Part shown: positions 42,448 through 53,351 of the stretch, in pieces
How positions within the stretch are numbered: position 1 is the stretch's first letter
Layout of the letters: every line of letters begins with the position of its first letter
Assembly (NCBI GenBank): GCA_034440635.1
Contig: JAOTON010000777.1
Span: 25,529 to 89,528, forward strand
Length of the DNA: 64,000 nt
Reading direction: 5' to 3'
Source of the DNA: Lepas anatifera
Lineage: Eukaryota > Arthropoda > Thecostraca > Lepadidae
Made by a program: the position numbers and the translations under genes
The notes under the pieces: generated by a model
What the model was told of the DNA's origin: nothing
Seen by the model: the letters and a program-made list of their open reading frames with translations, nothing else
Databases searched by the model: none

Positions 42448-43282
42448 CACACGCATTGACAGAGGCAGGTACCCGCCCCCATGGGTTTTTCGGAGATAGA
42501 ATAAAAATGGCGGCTTGCAGCGCCGCCATACTTGGTACACCTTGTGCCTGATCATTTTTACAACTTTCTCCAAAAATTTAAAGTTGGTCATCTCAGCTTA
42601 GGTCACCAGTGCAGCTCAGGTGACCTCACCTCAAAAAGGTTTAGGATAGCATAAGTCAGGACTCAGAACAATGTAAACTTATCCGATTGAAGCTCGTATC
42701 ACATAATGACCCCAACATATCCTTTAAAATATATTCCGGTATTTTCGATATCAATGACCTAAAGTCGAGTACGAGCCATCACTTCTCCATTGGAAACGCA
42801 CGGGAAAATGGTTTCAACAGAATGACTCGGTAATACATGGTGAAAAGAGCTTTTATTATCACGCCGGTAGGTTTGCCTCATCCTTGCAGCTCTAATAATA
42901 TGCATTTAACCTAATTTGACCTTGACCCAAAGTCAGGTCAAATTCTAGGTTTGACCTGACTTGACCTAGCAAGATGATATTACATATTATTCGATTCGGC
43001 TTGCTAGGAGGATTCCAATGGCCTACTTTTTGCTCTAAATTTGCTAGCTCAGATGTAATGACTGGAAAACCTTTACTTACATGTTATCTCTATGGTGACA
43101 TGTTTTGACCTCTAGTGACCTAGAATGTGACCTGAAAAAGGTTGATTTTTTCGGTAGAGACTTGGATGTACTCTCCAATGCCGTTTACTTTTTCGCTATC
43201 TGGCGTGGTTCTCGAGATCTTAGGGGGCGGCGGGTACCCCCTGTCAATGCGAAAGTGACTCAGACCTCCGTCAATGCGCGTG
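42448..43282. mobile_element. TTAA-type AGGTCA-rich element, complete copy inside the hAT
   Basis: The ends are CACACGCATTGAC (left) and GTCAATGCGCGTG (right), inverted repeats with one difference. The right flank is TTAA (43283-43286) and the left is TCAA (42444-42447), a probable mutated TTAA. A second inner inverted pair (AGGTACCCGCCCCC left, GGGGGCGGCGGGTACC right) extends the ends. About nine AGGTCA/TGACCT words are present. 835 bp and non-coding. Confidence 0.78.
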
Positions 43283-44420
43283 TTAAACACACCCCCCCCC
43301 ACCAGTGTGCCAGAAACTGGTTTTGCGCCACGATGCCGAGTGTACAATTCATATTGGGAAATATAGTCGGCGAGTGGAATATTCCAGTAATATTTTGAGA
43401 GTCCATTAAAACCCTATTACATCCCTCACTTATTTACAGTATAGAAATGAATTTTCCACGAAAGTTGTTTTTAGTTCCATACTTTTGATGGGTTCATAAA
43501 CACCAGGGCTATTGAATTCGGCTGAAAAGGCAACACTTGAAAAGTGAGTGGGAAAATAAGTAAAATATTAGCACACAGAATCGAGTGAAAAATCCAACCT
43601 GTTCAGTTGCGGCTCCCCCACCCAGCGCCCTGGGATTTGGAAGTGGTCGAAGGTGGATCTGAGGCACAATGGGGCGGATATTAATAATTATTGTGGGCAA
43701 TTGAAGCTCCTAACTCCGAATGGAACGCTTAGAAATCAAATCACAAGATTCAATGGAAATGTGTATCTTCCGTAGCGCCTTCCTACAAATTGCCGTGTTG
43801 CAGGTATTATTTTACTTTCTTCATGCGAGAGCCAGGTGATCAGAAATTTTCTTCACGCGAACAGGAGACACCTAATTAAAAGGACTTCGTCCAGGCGGCA
43901 CCATGCGTGGCTAGTATTTTTCCACTAACCACATATCTAAAATCCGTTCGAGCTGAGCGTGGTCGGGAGCAAGTAGCTGTAAAAAGTAAAACGAAGCTTT
44001 TTGTAATGTATTTTCTCAGGGAAAAGATATATGCAATTTGAAAATGAGTGTTGATATCATGGCGTCGCCACCTGCAAAAAATGAGGGGGCCAGCCAAATT
44101 TCAACCTCATGCGAACAAGAAGTTACCACGTTATGATAAAAAGCTTTTCGAATCTGGACTCCTCGTTGCGTTCCGCACTGGCTGGTTATAAAAACATCCG
44201 ATATTCTCCTATTCTAACTGAGATTAAGAATTTTTTTACCAAAAAAGGGTCCGATGCCGGGTGGAATAAGAGGAAATGTAGTTTCAACCTGGTTTCCTTA
44301 CCCAAAGCTCAGTATCCCTAGATTCGCGCCCGTTGTTTAATGTATGCATAACTTGATACAAGCAACATGTTGTGCCTGCTCCCTGGGCTCGTCGTGCTTG
44401 CTGCTGGGGTTGTAGTTTAA

Positions 44421-44718
44421 CAGCCCCCTCCAACAGCAAGCGCTGAGCGCAAATCACCGGATGTGACGTCACACCTGGTAGCATATAACACGGGAAAATT
44501 AAATGATTAAATGTCCAGATTTGTTGCAAAAGAGGCAAAGAATCGAATATACTTATTTATTCATTTGGGATAAATTTGATTACAGTGTATTCTCACAAAT
44601 TTGTAAGCGGGCAGTGCCATTAGGAGCAGTTTAACACACGGCCCAAAGGTAAAGGAATTCCTACATGCCCGTGTGACATCACTTGGGCGTGAAGGAATCC
44701 CTCTTGAACGTACCTTTA
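44421..44718 (-). repeat. Dispersed repeat, inverted copy of 36682-36974
   Basis: The reverse complement aligns with 36682-36974, sharing GACGTCACA and 'cacacggcccaaaggt' related words and the terminal 'tccctcttgaacgtacct'. It is located inside the hAT at 40761-45115. Just to the right is a (TA)n tract at 44765-44800. Confidence 0.75.
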
Positions 44719-45115
44719 TGTAAAAGGTACCTTGGTAGTTTAAGATCTTTAAAGCGTAGGACTTTATATATATATATTTTTTTTATAATATATATTTATA
44801 TTATAATTTTTATTTCTTGCTGGGTCTTACCAGCGAAAAGTGGAGAAAGACAGCTAAGCGATGAGGAACTCCTATGATGGCGAACAGATGATGATCCTAT
44901 GATGCACCGTTCAAAAGGGAGTAGAAGGGTAACGTCGACTTGAAGACCTTTTTGGGCATAAGGGCTAAAAGACAGATATTTTTTGCATCATCAATAATAA
45001 TTCACTCGTTATTTTCATTCTTAAAAAAAGTGGCAAAAACTAGTTTATGCCAGCCGGTTTTAACCATGGTAAATACCGGTAAAATCCACCCAGTGGCAAA
45101 AACCTGCCAACCCTG

Positions 45116-46130
45116 TCCAGAACATCGAACGAAATTCACCCCGATGCTCGTCCGTCACTGAGCCTGCACTCTAGTATCGACAAATGCATGGGCCTCTCTG
45201 CGCCAGTTCCTAGCGATGGTTATAGAGCTGCTCCCCGCAGGCAGGATAGCGACAGTACAGCGAGCTGCACAGACACGAACGATAAGGCGACCCAAACCAC
45301 GCTGGAGCTCCGGGACGCGGCAGTGTGCACGGACCCTAGAGATTTCGAGCCCCCCCAGGCCTGAGTTGGCTTCTCAGGAGCACACTGACCAAACCGAAAA
45401 AGTTACCACTGGTAAGCGGGCACGAGAGGAATCTCCACTACATTCCCCGCCCCCTAAGGGCCCAGTCACGTCACCAGTAACGGAGGAACACTGTGCAGTT
45501 GCTGCCCTCCCTCAGCTTACCGGGAGTGCTGGAACCTCACCCAGGGTTGTATACCCCCAGGCAACAGTGGATTCTATCCTGATGCCTCCTCCGTCTGGAG
45601 AGACAACAAAGCAAAGAGCATACACGGAACAGAAAATAGAAACAGTAGTCAACAAACAACAAACAAGAGACAATACATAAAGATCAAAGCAAAAAACGCA
45701 AACTCGCGTCTCCAACAAGCAACAAAACCAGGCAAGACTCAACAGGAACAACAGAAAAACAACGACTGGGACACCCGTTCCGGTCCAGTAAAGGTGTCCA
45801 GTTAGAAATTCCTCGAGTAACATTAAAAAAACTCACCAGCAAGCGAAACACTGCCTCTCTGAGCGTGCACGATCAATGGACAACTTAGAGCCTGCGCCAA
45901 CAGACTTAAGACAATCCACGGACCTGAGACAGCGGATACGCAGGCCCGCTCCTGTAGACGATGGGAGGCCGTCATATGCAGGCGATGCATATATGGTGGA
46001 GAGGCCAGTCTTCACCAGGTGTTCACCTCCAAGAGACCGCAATGTCCCTCCGCGGGAGGCGCGGAAGTGGAACTCGCGCGTGGTCTGGAAGGAGCCGGAG
46101 ATGTTTGACGTGAGGAGTTGGGAGGCATAA
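45116..46130 (+). pseudogene. I-E gag, 3' part, decayed
   Basis: Reading resumes after the TCCAGAAC duplication. Directly after the joint the frame stops at about 45160 (a PMLVRH end), but another frame carries a Ser/Thr/Asp-rich stretch to about 45365. Further Pro/Glu-rich frames run to 46130 (an ERPVFTRCSPPRDRN segment). Several shifts separate them. The 3' part of gag is thus present but broken, ending about 60 bp before the ORF2 start. Confidence 0.65.
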
Positions 46131-46191
46131 TGAACGGCGAGGGTTTCAAACTAGGACAGCTTTTACATACCTTACTAGCAATTTACTGAAT

Positions 46192-46273
46192 GACACATGT
46201 ATTGCAGTGGAACATGAGAGGCTATAGGGCAAACCACACTGAACTGCAAGCGCTGCTAGCGCTGAAAACCCTT
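46192..46273 (+). pseudogene. I-E ORF2, first 27 or so codons only
   Basis: An ATG near 46192 reads VLQWNMRGYRANHTELQ and then ALLALKT. This corresponds to FLQWNCRGLRSNLSDLQ, the endonuclease start of I-C. It ends abruptly at 46274 where the hairpin minisatellite begins. The rest of ORF2 was not found in the window. Confidence 0.82.
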
Positions 46274-46274
46274 G

Positions 46275-46856
46275 TCAGAAGCCGGTGACGAACGAAGTAA
46301 GAAACGGCTTCTATTCTGACAGTTTTCCCGATCTCGTCGTTGTTGTCTGTCAGAAGCCGGTGACGAACGAAGTAAGAAACGGCTTCTATTCTGACAGTTT
46401 TTCCGGTCTCGTCGTTTTTGTCTGTTGTCAGAAGCCGGTGACGAACGAAGTAAGAAACGGCTTCTATTCTGACAGTTTTTCCGCTCTCGTCGTTTTTGTC
46501 TGTTGTCAGAAGCCGGTGACGAACGAAGTAAGAAACGGCTTCTATACTGAGAGTTTTTCGTTCTCTGTTGTCCGTCAGAAGCCGGTGACGAACGAAGTAA
46601 GAAACGGCTTCTATTCTGACAGTTTTTCCGGTCTCGTCGTCGTTGTCAGAAGCCGGTGACGAACGAAGTAAGAAACGGCTTCTATTCTGACAGTTTTTCC
46701 GGTCTCGTCGTCGTCGTTGTCAGAAGCCGGTGACGAACGAAGTAAGAAACGGCTTCTATTCTGACAGTTTTTCCGGTCTCGTCGTTGTCGAGAAGCCGGT
46801 GACGAACGAAGTGAGAAACGGCTTCTATACTGACAGTTTTTCGTTCTCTGTTGTCC

Positions 46857-46909
<53 letters not shown>

Positions 46910-47556
46910 CAGAAGCCGGTGACGAACGAAGTAAGAAACGGCTTCTATTCTGACAGTTTTTCCGATCTCGTCGTTGTTGTTGTCTGTTGTCAGAAGCCGG
47001 TGATGAACGAAGTGAGAAACGGCTTCTATACTGACAGTTTTTTGTTCTCTGTTGTCCGTAGTAGTAGTAGTAGTAGTAGTTCTGACAGTTTTTCCGGTCT
47101 CGTCGTCGTTGTCAGAAGCCGGTGACGAACGAAGTAAGAAACGGCTTCTATTCTGACAGTTTTTCCGGTCTCGTCGTGTTTGTCTGTTGTTGTTGTTGTC
47201 AGAAGCCGGTGACGAACGAAGTAAGAAACGGCTTCTATTCTGACAGTTTTTCCGGTCTCGTCGTGTCAGAAGCCGGTGACGAACGAAGTGAGAAACGGCT
47301 TCTATACTGACAGTTTTTCGTTCTCTGTTGTCCGTAGTCAGAAGCCGGTGACGAACGAAGTAAGAAACGGCTTCTATTCTGACAGTTTTTCCGGTCTCGT
47401 CGTCGTTGTCTGTCAGAAGCCGGTGACGAACGAAGTAAGAAACGGCTTCTATTCTGGCAGTTTTTCCGGTCTCGTCGTCGTTGTCTGTCAGAAGCCGGTG
47501 ACGAACGAAGTAAGAAACGGCTTCTATTCTGGCAGTTTTTCCGGTCTCGTCGTCGT
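46275..47556 (+). repeat. Hairpin-forming minisatellite, about 16 units
   Basis: Units of about 65-120 bp begin TCAGAAGCCGGTGACGAACG and continue through 'AGTAAGAAACGGCTTCTATTCTGACAG', then a variable tail of GTC/GTT/GTA trinucleotides. AGAAGCCG and CGGCTTCT form a perfect 8-bp stem, extended by TCAG/CTGA around a 3-base bulge, with a 20-base loop. Two length classes exist: units with 'tattctgacag' and with 'tatactgacag...cgttctctgttgtccg'. Tails include a (GTA)n run at about 46857-46908 and a (GTT)n run at 47560-47592. Long + strand frames run through it because tails change in steps of three; I do not regard them as genes. Confidence 0.9.
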
Positions 47557-47560
47557 TGTC

Positions 47561-47592
<32 letters not shown>

Positions 47593-47593
<1 letters not shown>

Positions 47594-48480
47594 CTGTTCT
47601 GAGCGCTGGTATCAGAGACCTAAAACTTTTGTGGATAGAAGGCACTTCCAAATGAATAAGCACCACGGTTGTCAATTTTCAAAATTTTCAAAATTTTGCC
47701 CAGAATTTTGCATTATGTGATTTTTAACTTTTATTTTTCTATTTTTTGCCAATTCATCTACAGTCTTCAAACTTGCACCCTTTTACATCAGGGAAATTTG
47801 TAGATCACACAAAAAGTTTGAAAGAAAAAGTTATAAATTTAAGGCTCCAAATTAGCTTTTAAACTTGGCACCCTAAATTTGGCATAAAACTCATAGTCTA
47901 AACTACAGGCTCGAAATATCTGAAGCTACAGCAGTTCAGGTTCTGAGTCAAATACCAATTTAAAGGCCGGTTTGTGCAGTACTGCACAAACACAGAAACA
48001 AAACAAAAACGGAAATTTAAGGGTCCTTTTTGGCCCATTCTGCGAAGGTCTGCATTTCCCAAAATATCAGTCAAACCCTTATATCTTCCTATCTAATTAA
48101 GATAAATTAGTTCCCATTTCAGATAATAAAAAGAGAATAGCCTCCTTTATTATATATTTAGAGATAAAAACTTTCAGACTGAAACTTTTTATTTTAGAGG
48201 CAAAAATAAAATATAAGTTTTTAAAATTTTTATTCTCAGCCCCCTGGTTTCCAGACCATGATAGCTACGGTATTGAACTTAACACGGCTGGATAGACAAC
48301 TTCGTTGCCGTCATTTTTCTCACTCATACCCCCCACTTATCTCTTACGGCTTCCGCGCTATAAGCCGTAAAGTACATTTCAAAGTGGTAATTTTATCGGT
48401 TCATTTTTGCTTCACACCAGGATTTCGAATGGTTAATATAGATGGAAGTGGATGAAATTCGGCAAAAAGCTAGTTTAAAG
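47593..48480 (+). repeat. Macrosatellite block B, copy 1
   Basis: This starts TCTGTTCTGAGCGCTGGTATC and is nearly identical to 52193-53060 and 59357-60225. It is AT-rich and non-coding, with repeated 'caaaattttcaaaattttg' and 'ttttaaaattttt' words and a GTGCAGTACTGCAC palindrome at about 47973. It diverges from the other copies after about 48430. Confidence 0.85.
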
Positions 48481-48560
48481 ACATATCTTGCCATCGCAAC
48501 AGGTTGCATATCATAGCAACAACAGTGTACCTTTAATTAAATGTAATACACAATGCTAGT

Positions 48561-49070
48561 AAGTTTTCCGCTCGAAACCCTCACCCCGCCGTTCGGCCGT
48601 AGCGTCGCGGCGGGCGGCGCACTGGTAGCTGCTATGCGAGACAGATACCATAGCCATCTACGCATGCTATAGACCAGCGCGAATGCCCGGTGGTGGCAGG
48701 GTAGTCTGTCTCGTTTCGGCTCCTCTACTCGTGCGGCGGGTGCGTTGTCTATTAGATATTCATATCAGTCGGACGGCCGGGTGGCGGCCGTGCGGTAGGG
48801 TCCCGCTCGCTCCGGCGAATTGCGACGAATAAGAAACAAAATGGTGGTCAGGAACTGGCTTGCTTGTTTGGTTTGTTGTATTCTGTTTCTTTATGTGTGT
48901 CCAAACTGTGTATGTGTGTGATAGGTCCGGTAAAAGTGATGTGTTTTATGAGAGAGATAAGAGAGGCCCCACCACTTAAGCCTTCGGGCTTTTGCGTCAA
49001 TCTATTTGTTATACCTGTCATATTGTTTCCGTCCAATAAAAGTTTATCATCTGTCTATATATCTACACAC
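48561..49070 (+). other. Possible solo LTR or promoter plus poly(A) cassette flanked by CTAGT
   Basis: A GC-rich segment (48585-48830) is followed by an Inr-like TCAGTC at about 48767, a short ATG frame of 28 codons at 48841, and an AATAAA signal at about 49036. CTAGT lies on both sides (about 48554 and 49070). The segment is absent from the other copies of block B, so it is an insertion. Promoter and poly(A) signal within about 500 bp suggests a solo LTR, but the ends are not canonical TG...CA and no partner LTR is in view. Confidence 0.35.
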
Positions 49071-49216
49071 TAGTTAATGCATCCTCTAACCATAGGTAGC
49101 ACTGGCCAAAGGATCCACCGTTGCACACCATTTCTTTCCCAGCCGAATAAACCTGTTTGTGCTGATACCATGACACGTGACTCCTTGCACTCCCTGCTTA
49201 AATAAACTTAATAAGC

Positions 49217-51775
49217 AGTGGCGGATCCAGGCCATTAGTATGGGGGTGGGGCTAAGGAGCTCAAGCATAGGCGGATCCAGGACATCAGTACGGGGTGGGG
49301 CTAAGGAGCTCGAGCATAGGCGGATCCAGGACATCAGGAGCGGGTTGGAACTCGGGACCTCGAGCATAAGCGGATCCAGGACATCAATACGGGGGTGGGG
49401 CTAAGGAGCTCAAACATAAGCGGATCCAGGACATCAGTAGGGGTGGGGCTAAGGAGCTCCAGCATAGGCGGATCCAGGACATCAGTTCGGGGGTGTGGTT
49501 AAGGGGCTCGAGCATAGGCGGACCCAGGACATCAGTACGAGGGTGGGCTAAGGAGATCGAGCATAGGCGAATCCAGGACATCAGCACGGAGGTGGGGCTA
49601 AGGAGCTCGAGCATAGGCGGATCCAGGACATCAGTACGGGGGTGGTGTTAAGGAGCTCGAGCATAAGCGGATTCAGCTCATCAGTACGGGGGTGGGAATC
49701 GGGAGCTCGAGCATAGGCGGATCCAGGACATCCGTAGGGGGTGGGGGCTAAGGAGTTCAAGCATAGGCGGATCCAGGGCAGTACAGAGGTGGGGCTACGG
49801 AGTTCGAGCATAGGCAGATCCAGGACATCAGTAAGGGGGGTTGGGTAAGGAGCTCGACCATAGGCGGATCCAGGACATCGGTAAGGGGTAGGGGCTAAGG
49901 AGTTCGGGTATAGGCGGATCCAGGACATCAGTACGGAGGTGGGGCAAAGAAGTTCGAGCATAGGCGGATCCAGGACATCAGTACGGGGGTGGGGCTAAGG
50001 AGCTCGAGCAGAGGCGGATCCAGGACATCAGTGCGGGGTGGGGCTCCAGAGCTCGAGTAAAGGCAGATCCAGGACATCAATACGGGGGTGAGGCTAAGGG
50101 GCTGGAGCATAGGCGGATCCAGGACATAAGTATGGGTGTGGGGCTAAGGACCTCGACCAGAGGCAGATCCAGGACATCAGTACGGGGGTGGGGCTAAGGA
50201 GCTGGAGCATAGGCGGATCCAGGACATAAGTATGGGTGTGGGGCTAAGGAGCTCGAGCAGAGGCGGATCCAGGACATCAGTACGGGGGTGGGGCTAAGGG
50301 GCTCGAGTATAGGCGGATCAAGGACATCAGCACGGGGGTAGGGGCTAAAGAGTTCGAGCATAGGCGGATCCAGGATATCACTACGAGTGTGGGGCTAAGG
50401 AGTTCGAGCATAAGCAGATTCAAGACATCTGTACGGGGGTGGGGCTCGGGAGCTCGAGCATAGGCGAATCCAGGACATCAGTAGAGGGTCGGGGCTGAGC
50501 ATAGGCGGTTCCAGGGCAATACAGAGGTGGGGCTAAAGAGCTCGAGCAGAGGCGGATCCAGGACACATCAGTATGGGGGTGGGGCTAAGGGGCTCGAGTA
50601 TAGGCAGATCAAGGACATCAGTACGGGGGTGGGGCTAAGGAGCTCGAGCATAAGCGGATCCAGGACATCAGCACGGGGGTGAGGCTAAGGACCTGGAGCA
50701 TAGGCGAATCCAGGACATAAGTATGGGTGTGGGGCTAAGGAGCTCGAGCAGAGGCGGATCCAGGACATCAGTACGGGGGTGGGGCTAAGGAGCTCGAGCA
50801 GAGGCGGATCCAGGACATCAGTACGGGGGTGGGGCTAAGGAAATCGAGCATAGGCGGATCCAGGTCATCTGTACGGGGGTGGGGCTAAGGACCTGGAGCA
50901 TAGGCGGATCCAGGACATAGGTATGGGTGTGGGGCTAAGGAGCTCGAACAGAGGCGGATCCAGGACATCAGTACGGGGGTGGGGCTAAGGGGCTCGAGTA
51001 TAGGCGGATCAAGGACATCAGTACGGGGGTGGGGCTAAGGAGCTCGAGCATATGCGGATCCAGGACATCAGCACGGGGGTAGGGGCTAAAGAGTTCGAGC
51101 ATAGGCGGATCCAGGATATCAGTACGAGGGTGGGGCTAAGGAGCTCGAGCATAAGCGGTGCCAGGATATCAGTACGGGGGTAGAGGCTAAGGAGTTTGAG
51201 CATAGGCGGATCCAGCATATCGGTACGGGTATTGGGCTAAGGCGATCCAGCATAGGCGGATCCAGGACATCAGTATGGGTGTCGGGCTAAGGAGCTCGAG
51301 CAGAGGCGGATCCAGGACATCAGTACGGGGCTGGGGTAAGAGGCTCGAGTATAGTCGGATCAAAGACATCAGTACGGAGGTGGGGCTAAGGAGCTCGAGC
51401 ATAAGCGGATCCAGGACATCAAGGGGCTAAAGAGTTAAAACAGGTAGGGGCTAAAGAGTTAAAACATAAGCGGATCCAGGACATCAGTACGGGGGTGGGG
51501 CTAAGGAGTTCGAGCATAAGCGGATTCAGGACATCAGTACGTGGGTGGGGCTCGGGAGCTTCAGCATAGGCGGATCCAGGACATCAGTAGGGGTAGGGGC
51601 TAAGGAGTTCAAGCATAGGCGGATCCAGGGCAGTATAGAGGTGGGGCTACAGAGTTCGAGCATAGGCAGATCCAGGATATATGTAAGGGGGTGGGGTAAG
51701 GAGCTCGAGCATAGGCGGATCCAGGACATCAGTTCGGTGGTGGGGCTGAGGTCTCGAGCTGGGGCAGAACTCGGT
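49217..51775 (+). repeat. 50-bp satellite array 1
   Basis: Tandem units of about 50 bp read GGCGGATCCAGGACATCAGT, 'acgggggtggggctaagg', then 'agctcgagcata'. Length divided by period gives roughly 50 units. Units vary ('agttcgagca', 'aggggctaaagag', 'ctcgagcagag'), and longer-range patterns recur, for example 'ataagtatgggtgtgggg' at about 50126, 50226 and 50716. The first unit starts CAGTGGCGGATCCAGG, like a hAT-MITE end. There is no gene; the - strand frames are by-products. Confidence 0.93.
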
Positions 51776-52192
51776 AACAAATAGGCTGAATTGGGTGAAA
51801 ATCTGCAGGTATAGGTGAAATACCGTCGGAAAACCCATAATATTTTATATCGTATCTCCTTTCTTCTCGTCATGCCCAGTCTTTGCTTAACAAAACAAAC
51901 ATTATGCGTGTGTTTATTTCTTTGATGATATGAACAGAGGGCAGGCAGGGTGCAGTATGCAGAGACATGCTAATTTAGGAAAACATGGGCCTAGACAGGG
52001 GATTGAATGGAGCCATAATGAGAACACAAAACCTAAAACTCCAACATTGCGTTGTTATAAGTATCAAACTGCTGAAAAAAACTCGCCTGTCAATCGAACT
52101 GTTTGGCTAACGTACATTGTCACCGGCTTCTCCTGCGCCAGAGCGGCACCTGCCGAGGCCGCAGGCCGAGGTTGTTGTTGTTGTTGTTGTTG
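51776..52192 (+). repeat. Macrosatellite block A, copy 1
   Basis: It starts near 'aactcggtaacaaataggctgaa' and ends 'gccgaggccgcaggccgaggt' plus a (GTT)n tail. Copies are at 55797-56205 and 58795-59195. Near its right end is GTCACCGGCTTCT, the reverse complement of the minisatellite unit head AGAAGCCGGTGAC. Confidence 0.88.
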
Positions 52193-53351
52193 TCTGTTCT
52201 GAGCGCTGGTATCAGAGACCTAAAACTTTTGTGGATAGAAGGCACTTCCAAATGAATAAGCACCACGGTTGTCAATTTTCAAAATTTTCAAAATTTTGCC
52301 CAGAATTTTGCATTATGTGATTTTTAACTTTTATTTTTCTATTTTTTGCTAATTCATCTAGACTCTTCAAACTTGCACCCTTTTACATCAGGGAAATTTG
52401 TAGTTCACACAAAAAGTTGGAAAGAAAAAGCTTTAAATTTAGGGCTCTAAATTAGCTTTTAAACTTTGCACCCTAAATTTGGCATAAAACTCATGGTCTA
52501 AACTACAGGCTCGAAATATCTGAAGCTACAGCAGTTCAGGTTCTGAGTCAAATATCAACTTAAAGGCCGGTTTGTGCAGTACTGCACAAACACAGAAACA
52601 AAACAAAAACGGAAATTTAAGGGTCCTTTTTGGCCCATTCCGTGAAGGTCTGCATTTCCCAAAATATCATTCAAACCCTTATATCTTCCGATCTAATTGA
52701 TAAAAATTAGTTCCCATTTCAGATAATAAGAGAGAATAGCCTCCTTTATTATATATTTAGAGATAAAAACTTTCAGACTGAAACTTTTAATTTTATAGGC
52801 AAAAATAAAATATAATTTTTTAAAATTTTTATTCTCAGCCCCCTGGTTTCCAGACCATGATAGCTACGGTATTGAACTTAACAAGGCTGGATAGAAAACT
52901 TCGTTGCCGTCATTTTTCTCACTGATACCCCCCACTTATCTCTTACGGCTTCCGCGCTATAAGCCGTAAAATGCATTTCAAAGTGGTAATTTTATCAGTT
53001 CATTTTTGCTTCACACCGGGGTTTAGGGTGGTTAGAGTCATTGGAGGGAAATGAAATTTTGCATGCAGCTAGGTAAGAGACATATGTCGACATTCCATCT
53101 GCATATATATCAATGAAACACCAAGTTACCTTTACTAATATGCCGTTTCTCCACGCATCGTTGTAGCAAATCACCACGCGTCACCCCTGCGTCCACGTCG
53201 CGGCAACGCCGGCGATCGGCGCGGCCGTTTCTGTTTATTTATGGTCTGGTAAAAAAGTACCCAACACTACCCATAATGCATCACAAGTAATTAGAGTACC
53301 GTAAAAGTCTGAGTTTACAATAAGAGTATTATGTTTCTGTTTTTGGACCAT
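52193..53351 (+). repeat. Macrosatellite block B, copy 2
   Basis: This matches 47593-48430 and, over its full length, 59357-60516. The shared right part includes 'caccacgcgtcacccctgcgtcc' and 'tactgt/accgtaaaagtctgag'. No coding sequence. Confidence 0.88.

Larger units (their letters stand above)
40761..45115. mobile_element. hAT-type element (4355 bp) inserted in I-E gag; duplication TCCAGAAC
   Basis: The left end CAGGGTAGGCAAAATACCGG and right end CCTGCCAACCCTG (inverted CAGGGTTGGCAGG) agree apart from a few bases. The target duplication TCCAGAAC is exact (40753-40760 and 45116-45123), as expected for hAT. Subterminal sequence is rich in ACCGGTA and 'ggcataaactgg' words, including a perfect 24-bp palindrome at 40815-40838. 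There is no transposase; internal space is filled by AGGTCA-type elements (41795-43282) and a dispersed repeat (44421-44718). 43283-44420 is otherwise unrecognised AT-rich sequence. Confidence 0.92.

Noticed and set aside
45216..46130. A separate host gene encoding a Pro/Glu-rich protein
   Set aside because: Position between I-E gag knuckles and the ORF2 start, together with the hAT empty-site reconstruction, marks it as the gag 3' part.
46275..47556. CRISPR-like array
   Set aside because: Repeats are about 75 bp with low-complexity tails instead of unique spacers, and the genome is clearly eukaryotic.
46285..47675. Long + and - strand frames across the hairpin minisatellite (Ser- or Asn-rich)
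   Set aside because: They are the product of repeat units with tails changing by three bases. Poly-Ser and poly-Asn come from GTA/GTT tracts. No evidence for a gene.
48258..48455. Frame of 65 codons conserved in block B copies (48258, 60022)
   Set aside because: Copies are nearly identical DNA, so shared frame is not evidence of selection; the copy at 52858 does not keep it at full length.
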